Positions 46,358 to 59,556 of a DNA stretch of 64,000 nt are shown piece by piece. The translations under genes and the position numbers were made by a program. The DNA comes from Xestospongia bergquistia (taxonomy: Eukaryota > Porifera > Demospongiae > Haplosclerida > Petrosiidae), in the NCBI GenBank assembly GCA_963965975.1, contig OZ014415.1:6515001-6579000 (forward strand), read 5' to 3'. The first letter of the stretch is position 1, and each line of letters opens with the position of its first letter. The notes under the pieces are model-generated. The model made no database searches. It had not been told where the DNA came from and worked only from the letters and a program-made list of their open reading frames with translations.

Positions 46358-46839
46358 TTAAAATACAAAAAACAATTTGTAAATATATACACACATACAT
46401 ACATATATATATATATATATGCCGAACTATTTTTTTTCTTGTAATTACAAGATAGTTAATTGTGCAGTTATGGTCTTGTTTGTTATATAGTATTTCCTTT
46501 TGTTTAAACGACAAGAAATCGAACATTATATCATGTAACATATATAATAGATGAGCCACATAAACAATGACAGTGGTAGATATGCTGTCAATATAAATGT
46601 AGAAATGCTACAAAGTAAGTAATACATGACAGAAAATTAACAACTATTAAAAAAATCAAAACTATATATTTATATATTCTAAAAAAACTATTATTTAGCT
46701 AATTTTACATAATACTAAAAGTTATTGCATTACTAGACTATATAATGTTAATACTCTCTCCCACTCACTAAGGATTAAATGAATAAAATATGTATGAAAA
46801 GACCAGTGTCTGAGAGATTGATGCTACAACAATAAAATA

Positions 46840-48030
46840 TTACATAATTTTAATCCTGTATCTCTTCATTACAATAGCTAGCACACACAGGCTGACTAGA
46901 TGAAGACTTAACAAAAGAAAAGCATTTAAAGTGCTAGTATTCATTGTATCAACAGTGAAGTTGACAAGTCCTGTTGATAAGTTAGCTAGTAAGAAGAATG
47001 TGAACTGGTTATAGTCAATGGCAGAGATGAGACAAAGATGAGGTGAGCTCTTAGGATGGAGAGAATCAAAGTAAGGACAGATAGATTGTGGAGAGTTAGT
47101 GAGAAAAGAGAGAGAGATAGACACTACATCCACAAAAAACATTAGAACAAGTATAATACCAAACATAGAGATCTGCATAATGAGAAATGATTGAAACATT
47201 AATTATTATTATTATTAATTACATCTTATATCCTTACTATCCAAAAGAAATAGGCTAAATTAGCCATTCTTCTTGAGATGTCTTCAATATTTATTTCACT
47301 CCATTTAGTGGCCACAATACAGGACAGAAATATTAAAAATAATAGACAAATAATCACCAAATAATCTTTTAATACTTTGCTACAAAGAAAAAATTACAAA
47401 TAATTATCAGAAGCCATCTAGGATATAATAGCACACACAAACAATAGACATGTTGTTAAGGTTGTGTAATTGTAATTAACTTTAAATATGATTAATGCAT
47501 CTACTAGCTTAGTGATTACATTGCAATGTCTAATCAAACATTTATTTTCAGGAAATAGTATTGTACATGTAGAGTCACTGAATTTATATGTACAACAATA
47601 CAAATAATTTGGTATCATAAATTACAAGGATGTAACAACCTTTTAACTTTAAACAAACTCCGAGAAAGCTCAATTCCAGCATAATACAAGGCCAAATAAC
47701 CAAAACAAGAAAATATTCCTTCTCTGTTAGCACTAATGAAATTGTTACGAGAGTAACTTCCATCAGGACCAAAGAGGATGTACTCTCGTAAGCCACCCAT
47801 GGACAAGAGGAATTGGTACCCAACAGCTATTGATATAGAAGTGATACAATAGGGGAGAGACGTAGGTATAAGAACAATAAGTGGATTTAGGAGAGTTGCC
47901 AAGAACTATCACACAAGAAAACATTCAACATTATGTTTATTAAATTAATTGAGACTTACACAGACAACAGCAATTGTGAAGAAAAAGTTCCAATGTACAC
48001 CATACTCTGAAACTGTGAAACATGAAGTTG
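46840..48030 (-). pseudogene. PIGW: PIGW/GWT1 C-terminal exons, U4, with excision footprint
   Basis: Same C-terminal exons, KSS codons, long TTATTATTATTATTAAT run upstream of the last exon. Footprint in place of the transposon, as in U3. N-terminus absent. Confidence 0.85.
48007..48022. other. hAT excision footprint (U4)
   Basis: CTGAAACTGTGAAACA, identical to U3. The identity points to one excision event spread by unit amplification. Confidence 0.9.
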
Positions 48031-48063
48031 ATAGATAGTGAATACTTTATTCTTTTGCTATAG

Positions 48064-48528
48064 GTATCTTCATGTTAACTGCCTGGGTATTATTAGCAAC
48101 ATCTGGTGTTTTCTTTGCTGCATGGATGAAGCCAACATTACCTAATGGAGAATGGTTCCAAAGTCATCGAGCTCTAATGATTGGGTCATTATTTGTGGGG
48201 GCTGCTGGATTTATTTTTGCCTTTGTAGCTCATGCTAAGAACACTACAATACCTGGAATCATTGACTTTAATCCTGATGTAATTAATAACATCTTAATTA
48301 GTAATTTTATATCAATGATGTCTTGTGTTATTGTTTTTAGGGTGTTAATACTGCTCACTTTGCAATTGGTTTTATTGTTATGTTCCTTCACATTGCTAAT
48401 GTAAGCTTACTCTATTTATAATGTGCATTATTTAACTGTTTTTATCTCTAGCCTATTGTTTCAATTTTTCGCTGTGAACCTTCTAAAACACGGTATGTAG
48501 TTCACTTTCATTATGAATAATATTATTA

Positions 48529-48561
<33 letters not shown>

Positions 48562-49736
48562 GCACACACACACACACACAGTCGCTGGATATTCAATCTT
48601 ACTCATGCTCACATTATCGGTTATGGAGCTTTGTTGTTTGCCTGTAAGTAAAAGCACTTAATTTGTAATGCTCTAAAAAGAAGGAATATAAATAATATAC
48701 ATATATTGGATTAGCTCAGATTAAAACAAAACTCTTTTTCTCTCTTATGTTATTTGCTCTTTATACTAAGTTAGCTAGGAAAATAATATCAGTACCTTTT
48801 AGTAGCTTGAATGTTGAACACATCATAGTCTCTCTACTGGTTTTATTAATATCATTTTTTTGCAGTGATTAATATTGGGATCGGTATTTCTCTACTAAGC
48901 GAGTCCCTCCTACCAATCTACATTGCCTTTCTTATTCTCCTGATGACATTCCAAGTGGTTCTCTTTGTTATATACACTATCAATGCATACAAAGCTCCTA
49001 AAGATGGTAAACATTTTTTTTAAGAATGTAAAGACTAATGCTTCATTGTTTTAATAGATCGTCATTCCTTGGTGCATAGTCTTTTGAATTACAAGTATAT
49101 CTTTAGAAAAGAATCACAACCATCGTTTGAGAAGTTGGTAGATGAATCTTCTGATAATGACATTGAGTTAAGTGAAACTGATGAAAGCGGACCACTTGAA
49201 GATAATAACAGATCACAAGAATCTCCTGTCAAAACAAAACCATTGAAAGTAAGAAAAGATTCTCTTTCTTAAACAAAACTCATGGATCTCTATCTATAAA
49301 CTATAGTTCTATTTCAAAATGGAAACATCCTTGATAAGAGTTTGAATAAAGCATTAAAGTGTTGGCATTGAAATAAAGCAAACTTTCTGAATGTAGATAA
49401 TGTCCTAAATAGTAAAGATTTCTTATAGTTGGTTCTACAGTATAGTATTACTATAACATTTGATGTACTTTACCAGGAAATGCTGCTACTTATAGAAGTG
49501 CTCATCACTTCATAAATATTATCATAACAAACCACACAAGTATCTTATAGTGAATAATCATAGTAGATGATTAGGCTTAGATTTATTTTTTTTTTATTTT
49601 TCTATAGAGTGCTCTGGTCCGTTTCAGTTGGATTACATTAGCAATACAACTGATCGTTGTCTTGGTGACAGTGATTGCATTTAGTGTAGTCATCGGTATT
49701 GGAAGTGGGGATGATGATGACGATGATGACCGATGA
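48064..49736 (+). pseudogene. Orphan cytochrome b561 tail (U5)
   Basis: Seven intact b561 exons, in-frame ATG at 48072, TGA at 49734-49736. The last intron lacks one 7-bp repeat that U2-U4 and U6 have (AACCACAAACCACACAAG reduced to AACCACACAAG), as does U7. Confidence 0.75.
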
Positions 49737-50914
49737 CAATAATTATTGAAATCTTCATAAAATCATAATTATCAAATAGCATCATTTCAATATGTTATGA
49801 TAATTTGATTATTTTCATAGTCTTATATTTATAACCACTCTATCAGGAAAATTAGCTGTCATTTTGTTAGCGTTATATTGTCATTTTAAAATTTTCATTC
49901 ACACTCATTGATGAAAGTGACTAATTAATTAATTAATTAGTAATTATGTTTTATAACTGCTCTATACAGCCATAGTACTATCTGTTCACATTTCTCTTCC
50001 TATATCAGTACTTGTGGATGATGCAATATAATATGTAGTATAAGTAAAAGTAAGTTTCTTCATGACATTAACTGATATAATGTCTTCTGATTGTCTCTTG
50101 AAATATATTGGTGCCATAATGTGAAGTATATACCAATTTGTACTCTACTTATTGCCATGGGATTGTAATCTACTCCCTCCCTGCAGCTGACCATTGGATA
50201 TGGCATATAAGATCTAAAGTCACAGAGATCATTGGTAAGTCAATAAAACTGTATAATGATAATGAATTAAAAGAACCAAATTTAGTGCAAGGGGGGGGGG
50301 GGGTCAAGTGGAACTGAGTTTTGTAGGTAGTTTATAATAAAGTAGATGCATAAACTAGTCTCATATACCCAGACCATTGTCATAGGTCTGGTATGAGACT
50401 AGGCATATACACTAACAGAAGAATTCAGTTATTTCCATCTACATCAAGATATTGGTCTCTATAAGTCATCAGTAAATTTAGATTATTGCTTTCAGTGATA
50501 ATACTGTAAGTTATGTGAGAATTGTAAATGATTACTACAGTAGTGTGATAACATATGTCACTAATTGACTTATACAACTATCCTATCCATGTAATGCAAT
50601 GATGGGTTCAAGTATAGATTACTTACTATCTTGTTCATGTGGTATGTTGTAAAAACTATTTTTATATCAATAATTGACCAATACAAACCACATTTTGTCC
50701 TGTTCATTTCTTCACTACATTTCTTGAATAGAGTGATAGTTGTTATATTGTAGAAGTGGTGTACTTAATTTCATGCATTAGATGTGACAACTAAGTACAT
50801 ACAACTTGTTAAGTAGTACAATAACTTAACTCTAACACATAAATAAAACAAGCTACACTAGTTCTTTATAATGTACCCTAGCTGATTTACCATTTTATCA
50901 TCACATCACTAAAG

Positions 50915-51856
50915 ATGTACGTTGCATTTATCATTGTTCTAGTTGTTGGTGATGTTTTGGCATCTACTACAGCTTGTGATGATACTTGCTCATATGAAGA
51001 CTCCTGCCAACAATTGCTTTCTCAGATAAAGTGTTTGGGTCGAAGAATCGATGAACTTACAAAGGAAATACAGAATATAACAAACTCAATACAAGTCAGT
51101 GGCACTAATGGATGTACTCGTGATCCATCTACGTTTGGATGTCCTAAGAAACTAATAACCATCTCTCGCCCAAAACACATCCATATTACAAAAGATGGGA
51201 AGGTATATATCTCAGGATGGGGTGATGGCTATGTTCACATGTTTGACAAAGATGGTAACTTTCAAAAGAAGTTTGCTGTTCCTAATGGACGCCCAATTGG
51301 ATTGTATGTGAAAGATGATCGATTATATGTCGCAGGTAGAAAGATATATGAGTATACAGTTAAAGGGGCTTTTATTGGTGTAAAAATAAACCAAACAGAT
51401 CTTATTGGAATTGCTATAGATTCTGATGGTAAGTTCTATGTCTCTGAATGGGATACTGGCAAAATACATGTGTATAACTCAGATGGTACCAAATCTCATG
51501 TGATCTCTGGTGTAGGAAACTATTCTCGTAAGATTCAGTTTGATTCTAATGGCAATTTACGTATAACAGATTTCTACACTGGTAAAGTATTTGTTGTTAC
51601 TAAGTCAGGGGATCATTTATGTGATCTTAAAATAGAGGGTGTGGGTTATGCTGAAGGTCTATTTGTTGATCTAGACTGTGAGGATAATATGTATGTAGCT
51701 GATCGTTCAAGTCCAGGAGAAGTCTATATCTGTGATAAAAATGGCAAGCAAATCAAAGTTATGACAGGCTTTGAGGGTGCTGGTGATGCAGCCATTGCAC
51801 CTGATGGAACACTTTGGATTACAGATTTTGTTGGTAATAAAGTCTATCTTTATTAA
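50915..51856 (+). CDS. Secreted NHL-type beta-propeller protein, type B with type A 3' end (U5)
   Basis: 313 codons, protein identical to type B. At the DNA level the gene is B up to GTGATC at 51623 and A from TTTGTTGATC at 51666 onward (also TTCAAGTCC rather than TTCCAGTCC), so a crossover or conversion end lies in this 43-base interval. The switch is silent for the protein. Confidence 0.85.
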   Translation: MYVAFIIVLVVGDVLASTTACDDTCSYEDSCQQLLSQIKCLGRRIDELTKEIQNITNSIQVSGTNGCTRDPSTFGCPKKLITISRPKHIHITKDGKVYISGWGDGYVHMFDKDGNFQKKFAVPNGRPIGLYVKDDRLYVAGRKIYEYTVKGAFIGVKINQTDLIGIAIDSDGKFYVSEWDTGKIHVYNSDGTKSHVISGVGNYSRKIQFDSNGNLRITDFYTGKVFVVTKSGDHLCDLKIEGVGYAEGLFVDLDCEDNMYVADRSSPGEVYICDKNGKQIKVMTGFEGAGDAAIAPDGTLWITDFVGNKVYLY

Positions 51857-52338
51857 TTAAAATACAAAAAACAATTTGTAAATATATACACACATACATA
51901 CATATATATATATATATATGCCGAACTATTTTTTTTCTTGTAATTACAAGATAGTTAATTGTGCAGTTATGGTCTTGTTTGTTATATAGTATTTCCTTTT
52001 GTTTAAACGACAAGAAATCGAACATTATATCATGTAACATATATAATAGATGAGCCACATAAACAATGACAGTGGTAGATATGCTGTCAATATAAATGTA
52101 GAAATGCTACAAAGTAAGTAATACATGACAGAAAATTAACAACTATTAAAAAAATCAAAACTATATATTTATATATTCTAAAAAAACTATTATTTAGCTA
52201 ATTTTACATAATACTAAAAGTTATTGCATTACTAGACTATATAATGTTAATACTCTCTCCCACTCACTAAGGATTAAATGAATAAAATATGTATGAAAAG
52301 ACCAGTGTCTGAGAGATTGATGCTACAACAATAAAATA

Positions 52339-53529
52339 TTACATAATTTTAATCCTGTATCTCTTCATTACAATAGCTAGCACACACAGGCTGACTAGAT
52401 GAAGACTTAACAAAAGAAAAGCATTTAAAGTGCTAGTATTCATTGTATCAACAGTGAAGTTGACAAGTCCTGTTGATAAGTTAGCTAGTAAGAAGAATGT
52501 GAACTGGTTATAGTCAATGGCAGAGATGAGACAAAGATGAGGTGAGCTCTTAGGATGGAGAGAATCAAAGTAAGGACAGATAGATTGTGGAGAGTTAGTG
52601 AGAAAAGAGAGAGAGATAGACACTACATCCACAAAAAACATTAGAACAAGTATAATACCAAACATAGAGATCTGCATAATGAGAAATGATTGAAACATTA
52701 ATTATTATTATTATTAATTACATCTTATATCCTTACTATCCAAAAGAAATAGGCTAAATTAGCCATTCTTCTTGAGATGTCTTCAATATTTATTTCACTC
52801 CATTTAGTGGCCACAATACAGGACAGAAATATTAAAAATAATAGACAAATAATCACCAAATAATCTTTTAATACTTTGCTACAAAGAAAAAATTACAAAT
52901 AATTATCAGAAGCCATCTAGGATATAATAGCACACACAAACAATAGACATGTTGTTAAGGTTGTGTAATTGTAATTAACTTTAAATATGATTAATGCATC
53001 TACTAGCTTAGTGATTACATTGCAATGTCTAATCAAACATTTATTTTCAGGAAATAGTATTGTACATGTAGAGTCACTGAATTTATATGTACAACAATAC
53101 AAATAATTTGGTATCATAAATTACAAGGATGTAACAACCTTTTAACTTTAAACAAACTCCGAGAAAGCTCAATTCCAGCATAATACAAGGCCAAATAACC
53201 AAAACAAGAAAATATTCCTTCTCTGTTAGCACTAATGAAATTGTTACGAGAGTAACTTCCATCAGGACCAAAGAGGATGTACTCTCGTAAGCCACCCATG
53301 GACAAGAGGAATTGGTACCCAACAGCTATTGATATAGAAGTGATACAATAGGGGAGAGACGTAGGTATAAGAACAATAAGTGGATTTAGGAGAGTTGCCA
53401 AGAACTATCACACAAGAAAACATTCAACATTATGTTTATTAAATTAATTGAGACTTACACAGACAACAGCAATTGTGAAGAAAAAGTTCCAATGTACACC
53501 ATACTCTGAAACTGTGAAACATGAAGTTG
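52339..53529 (-). pseudogene. PIGW: PIGW/GWT1 C-terminal exons, U5, with excision footprint
   Basis: Near-identical to the U4 copy (KSS codons, GAGATGTC in the SRRMAN exon region). N-terminus absent, footprint present. Confidence 0.85.
53506..53521. other. hAT excision footprint (U5)
   Basis: Same 16 bases as in U3 and U4. Confidence 0.9.
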
Positions 53530-53562
53530 ATAGATAGTGAATACTTTATTCTTTTGCTATAG

Positions 53563-54027
53563 GTATCTTCATGTTAACTGCCTGGGTATTATTAGCAACA
53601 TCTGGTGTTTTCTTTGCTGCATGGATGAAGCCAACATTACCTAATGGAGAATGGTTCCAAAGTCATCGAGCTCTAATGATTGGGTCATTATTTGTGGGGG
53701 CTGCTGGATTTATTTTTGCCTTTGTAGCTCATGCTAAGAACACTACAATACCTGGAATCATTGACTTTAATCCTGATGTAATTAATAACATCTTAATTAG
53801 TAATTTTATATCAATGATGTCTTGTGTTATTGTTTTTAGGGTGTTAATACTGCTCACTTTGCAATTGGTTTTATTGTTATGTTCCTTCACATTGCTAATG
53901 TAAGCTTACTCTATTTATAATGTGCATTATTTAACTGTTTTTATCTCTAGCCTATTGTTTCAATTTTTCGCTGTGAACCTTCTAAAACACGGTATGTAGT
54001 TCACTTTCATTATGAATAATATTATTA

Positions 54028-54060
<33 letters not shown>

Positions 54061-55242
54061 GCACACACACACACACACAGTCGCTGGATATTCAATCTTA
54101 CTCATGCTCACATTATCGGTTATGGAGCTTTGTTGTTTGCCTGTAAGTAAAAGCACTTAATTTGTAATGCTCTAAAAAGAAGGAATATAAATAATATACA
54201 TATATTGGATTAGCTCAGATTAAAACAAAACTCTTTTTCTCTCTTATGTTATTTGCTCTTTATACTAAGTTAGCTAGGAAAATAATATCAGTACCTTTTA
54301 GTAGCTTGAATGTTGAACACATCATAGTCTCTCTACTGGTTTTATTAATATCATTTTTTTGCAGTGATTAATATTGGGATCGGTATTTCTCTACTAAGCG
54401 AGTCCCTCCTACCAATCTACATTGCCTTTCTTATTCTCCTGATGACATTCCAAGTGGTTCTCTTTGTTATATACACTATCAATGCATACAAAGCTCCTAA
54501 AGATGGTAAACATTTTTTTTAAGAATGTAAAGACTAATGCTTCATTGTTTTAATAGATCGTCATTCCTTGGTGCATAGTCTTTTGAATTACAAGTATATC
54601 TTTAGAAAAGAATCACAACCATCGTTTGAGAAGTTGGTAGATGAATCTTCTGATAATGACATTGAGTTAAGTGAAACTGATGAAAGCGGACCACTTGAAG
54701 ATAATAACAGATCACAAGAATCTCCTGTCAAAACAAAACCATTGAAAGTAAGAAAAGATTCTCTTTCTTAAACAAAACTCATGGATCTCTATCTATAAAC
54801 TATAGTTCTATTTCAAAATGGAAACATCCTTGATAAGAGTTTGAATAAAGCATTAAAGTGTTGGCATTGAAATAAAGCAAACTTTCTGAATGTAGATAAT
54901 GTCCTAAATAGTAAAGATTTCTTATAGTTGGTTCTACAGTATAGTATTACTATAACATTTGATGTACTTTACCAGGAAATGCTGCTACTTATAGAAGTGC
55001 TCATCACTTCATAAATATTATCATAACAAACCACAAACCACACAAGTATCTTATAGTGAATAATCATAGTAGATGATTAGGCTTAGATTTATTTTTTTTT
55101 TATTTTTCTATAGAGTGCTCTGGTCCGTTTCAGTTGGATTACATTAGCAATACAACTGATCGTTGTCTTGGTGACAGTGATTGCATTTAGTGTAGTCATC
55201 GGTATTGGAAGTGGGGATGATGATGACGATGATGACCGATGA
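53563..55242 (+). pseudogene. Orphan cytochrome b561 tail (U6)
   Basis: Seven intact b561 exons, in-frame ATG at 53571, TGA at 55240-55242. No DOMON or leader. Confidence 0.75.
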
Positions 55243-56421
55243 CAATAATTATTGAAATCTTCATAAAATCATAATTATCAAATAGCATCATTTCAATATG
55301 TTATGATAATTTGATTATTTTCATAGTCTTATATTTATAACCACTCTATCAGGAAAATTAGCTGTCATTTTGTTAGCGTTATATTGTCATTTTAAAATTT
55401 TCATTCACACTCATTGATGAAAGTGACTAATTAATTAATTAATTAGTAATTATGTTTTATAACTGCTCTATACAGCCATAGTACTATCTGTTCACATTTC
55501 TCTTCCTATATCAGTACTTGTGGATGATGCAATATAATATGTAGTATAAGTAAAAGTAAGTTTCTTCATGACATTAACTGATATAATGTCTTCTGATTGT
55601 CTCTTGAAATATATTGGTGCCATAATGTGAAGTATATACCAATTTGTACTCTACTTATTGCCATGGGATTGTAATCTACTCCCTCCCTGCAGCTGACCAT
55701 TGGATATGGCATATAAGATCTAAAGTCACAGAGATCATTGGTAAGTCAATAAAACTGTATAATGATAATGAATTAAAAGAACCAAATTTAGTGCAAGGGG
55801 GGGGGGGGGGTCAAGTGGAACTGAGTTTTGTAGGTAGTTTATAATAAAGTAGATGCATAAACTAGTCTCATATACCCAGACCATTGTCATAGGTCTGGTA
55901 TGAGACTAGGCATATACACTAACAGAAGAATTCAGTTATTTCCATCTACATCAAGATATTGGTCTCTATAAGTCATCAGTAAATTTAGATTATTGCTTTC
56001 AGTGATAATACTGTAAGTTATGTGAGAATTGTAAATGATTACTACAGTAGTGTGATAACATATGTCACTAATTGACTTATACAACTATCCTATCCATGTA
56101 ATGCAATGATGGGTTCAAGTATAGATTACTTACTATCTTGTTCATGTGGTATGTTGTAAAAACTATTTTTATATCAATAATTGACCAATACAAACCACAT
56201 TTTGTCCTGTTCATTTCTTCACTACATTTCTTGAATAGAGTGATAGTTGTTATATTGTAGAAGTGGTGTACTTAATTTCATGCATTAGATGTGACAACTA
56301 AGTACATACAACTTGTTAAGTAGTACAATAACTTAACTCTAACACATAAATAAAACAAGCTACACTAGTTCTTTATAATGTACCCTAGCTGATTTACCAT
56401 TTTATCATCACATCACTAAAG

Positions 56422-57363
56422 ATGTACGTTGCATTTATCATTGTTCTAGTTGTTGGTGATGTTTTGGCATCTACTACAGCTTGTGATGATACTTGCTCAT
56501 ATGAAGACTCCTGCCAACAATTGCTTTCTCAGATAAAGTGTTTGGGTCGAAGAATCGATGAACTTACAAAGGAAATACAGAATATAACAAACTCAATACA
56601 AGTCAGTGGCACTAATGGATGTACTCGTGATCCATCTACGTTTGGATGTCCTAAGAAACTAATAACCATCTCTCGCCCAAAACACATCCATATTACAAAA
56701 GATGGGAAGGTATATATCTCAGGATGGGGTGATGGCTATGTTCACATGTTTGACAAAGATGGTAACTTTCAAAAGAAGTTTGCTGTTCCTAATGGACGCC
56801 CAATTGGATTGTATGTGAAAGATGATCGATTATATGTCGCAGGTAGAAAGATATATGAGTATACAGTTAAAGGGGCTTTTATTGGTGTAAAAATAAACCA
56901 AACAGATCTTATTGGAATTGCTATAGATTCTGATGGTAAGTTCTATGTCTCTGAATGGGATACTGGCAAAATACATGTGTATAACTCAGATGGTACCAAA
57001 TCTCATGTGATCTCTGGTGTAGGAAACTATTCTCGTAAGATTCAGTTTGATTCTAATGGCAATTTACGTATAACAGATTTCTACACTGGTAAAGTATTTG
57101 TTGTTACTAAGTCAGGGGATCATTTATGTGATCTTAAAATAGAGGGTGTGGGTTATGCTGAAGGTCTATTTGTAGATCTAGACTGTGAGGATAATATGTA
57201 TGTAGCTGATCGTTCCAGTCCAGGAGAAGTCTATATCTGTGATAAAAATGGCAAGCAAATCAAAGTTATGACAGGCTTTGAGGGTGCTGGTGATGCAGCC
57301 ATTGCACCTGATGGAACACTTTGGATTACAGATTTTGTTGGTAATAAAGTCTATCTTTATTAA
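56422..57363 (+). CDS. Secreted NHL-type beta-propeller protein, type B (U6)
   Basis: 313 codons, translated identically to the U3 copy, and type B through to the end (TTTGTAGATC, TTCCAGTCC). Complete gene. Confidence 0.85.
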   Translation: MYVAFIIVLVVGDVLASTTACDDTCSYEDSCQQLLSQIKCLGRRIDELTKEIQNITNSIQVSGTNGCTRDPSTFGCPKKLITISRPKHIHITKDGKVYISGWGDGYVHMFDKDGNFQKKFAVPNGRPIGLYVKDDRLYVAGRKIYEYTVKGAFIGVKINQTDLIGIAIDSDGKFYVSEWDTGKIHVYNSDGTKSHVISGVGNYSRKIQFDSNGNLRITDFYTGKVFVVTKSGDHLCDLKIEGVGYAEGLFVDLDCEDNMYVADRSSPGEVYICDKNGKQIKVMTGFEGAGDAAIAPDGTLWITDFVGNKVYLY

Positions 57364-57844
57364 TTAAAATACAAAAAACAATTTGTATATATATACACAC
57401 ATACATACATATATATATATATATATGCCGAACTATTTTTTTCTTGTAATTACAAGATAGTTAATTGTGCAGTTATGGTCTTGTTTGTTATATAGTATTT
57501 CCTTTTGTTTAAACAACAAGAAATCGAACATTATATCATGTAACATATATAATAGATGAGCCACATAAACAATGACAGTGGTAGATATGCTGTCAATATA
57601 AATGTAGAAATGCTACAAAGTAAGTAATACATGACAGAAAATTAACAACTATTAAAAAAATCAAAACTATATATTTATATATTCTAAAAAAACTATTATT
57701 TAGCTAATTTTACATAATACTAAAAGTTATTGCATTACTAGACTATATAATGTTAATACTCTCTCCCACTCACTAAGGATTAAATGAATAAATTATGTAT
57801 GAAAAGACCAGTGTCTGAGAGATTGATGCTACAACAATAAAATA

Positions 57845-59025
57845 TTACATAATTTTAATCCTGTATCTCTTCATTACAATAGCTAGCACACACAGGCTGA
57901 CTAGATGAAGACTTAACAAAAGAAAAGCATTTAAAGTGCTAGTATTCATTGTATCAACAGTGAAGTTGACAAGCCCTGTTGATAGGTTAGCTAGTAAGAA
58001 GAATGTAAACTGGTTATAGTCAATGGCAGAGATGAGACAAAGATGAGGTGAATTATTAGGATGGAGAGAATCAAAGTAAGGACAGATAGATTGTGGAGAG
58101 TTAGTGAGAAAAGAGAGAGAGATAGACACTACATCCACAAAAAACATTAGAACAAGTATAATACCAAACATAGAGATCTGCATAATGAGAAATGATTGAA
58201 ACAATATTATTAATTACATCTTATATCCTTACTATCCAAAAGAAATAGGCTAAATTAGCCATTCTTCTTGAGACGTCTTCAATATTTATTTCACTCCATT
58301 TAGTGGCCACAATACAGGACAGAAATATTAAAAATAATAGACAAATAATCACCAAATAATCTTTTAATACTTTGCTACAAAGAAAAAATTACAAATAATT
58401 ATCAGAAGCCATCTAGGATATAATAGCACACACAAACAATAGACATGTTGTTAAGGTTGTGTAATTGTAATTAACTTTAAATATGATTAATGCATCTACT
58501 AGCTTAGTGATTACATTGCAATGTCTAATCAAACATTTATTTTCAGGAAATAGTATTGTACATGTAGAGTCACTGAATTTATATGTACAACAATACAAAT
58601 AATTTGGTATCATAAATTACAAGGATGTAACAACCTTTTAACTTTAAACAAACTCCGAGAAAGCTCAATTCCAGCATAATACAAGGCCAAATAACCAAAA
58701 CAAGAAAATATTCCTTCTCTGTTAGCACTAATGAAATTGTTACGAGAGTAACTTCCATCAGGACCAAAGAGGATGTACTCTCGTAAGCCACCCATGGACA
58801 AGAGGAATTGGTACCCAACAGCTATTGATATAGAAGTGATACAATAGGGGAGAGACGTAGGTATAAGAACAATAAGTGGATTTAGGAGAGTTGCCAAGAA
58901 CTATCACACAAGAAAACATTCAACATTATGTTTATTAAATTAATTGAGACTTACACAGACAACAGCAATTGTGAAGAAAAAGTTCCAATGTACACCATAC
59001 TCTGAAACTGTGAAACATGAAGTTG
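57845..59025 (-). pseudogene. PIGW: PIGW/GWT1 C-terminal exons, U6, with excision footprint
   Basis: NNS codons and GAGACGTC as in U3. Footprint present; N-terminus absent. Confidence 0.85.
59002..59017. other. hAT excision footprint (U6)
   Basis: Same 16 bases as in U3-U5. Confidence 0.9.
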
Positions 59026-59058
59026 ATAGATAGTGAATACTTTATTCTTTTGCTATAG

Positions 59059-59523
59059 GTATCTTCATGTTAACTGCCTGGGTATTATTAGCAACATCTG
59101 GTGTTTTCTTTGCTGCATGGATGAAGCCAACATTACCTAATGGAGAATGGTTCCAAAGTCATCGAGCTCTAATGATTGGGTCATTATTTGTGGGGGCTGC
59201 TGGATTTATTTTTGCCTTTGTAGCTCATGCTAAGAACACTACAATACCTGGAATCATTGACTTTAATCCTGATGTAATTAATAACATCTTAATTAGTAAT
59301 TTTATATCAATGATGTCTTGTGTTATTGTTTTTAGGGTGTTAATACTGCTCACTTTGCAATTGGTTTTATTGTTATGTTCCTTCACATTGCTAATGTAAG
59401 CTTACTCTATTTATAATGTGCATTATTTAACTGTTTTTATCTCTAGCCTATTGTTTCAATTTTTCGCTGTGAACCTTCTAAAACACGGTATGTAGTTCAC
59501 TTTCATTATGAATAATATTATTA

Positions 59524-59556
<33 letters not shown>

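Larger units (their letters stand above)
42522..48030. repeat. Tandem unit U4 (5509 bp)
   Basis: Markers: CA repeat with CACACGCAC interruption, 14-G tract, NHL type A, PIGW KSS, footprint at 48007-48022. It thus combines the A haplotype of U1 and U2 with the excised state of U3. Confidence 0.95.
48031..53529. repeat. Tandem unit U5 (5499 bp), recombinant
   Basis: Spacer and most of the NHL gene are type B, the 3' end of NHL and everything after it type A (PIGW KSS). Lacks one repeat of CAAACCA near 49529. 13-G tract, footprint at 53506-53521. Confidence 0.95.
53530..59025. repeat. Tandem unit U6 (5496 bp)
   Basis: Markers: interrupted CA repeat, 14-G tract, type B spacer, NHL type B, PIGW NNS, short TATTATTAAT run, footprint at 59002-59017. 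Its right half is nearly the same as that of U3. Confidence 0.95.
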
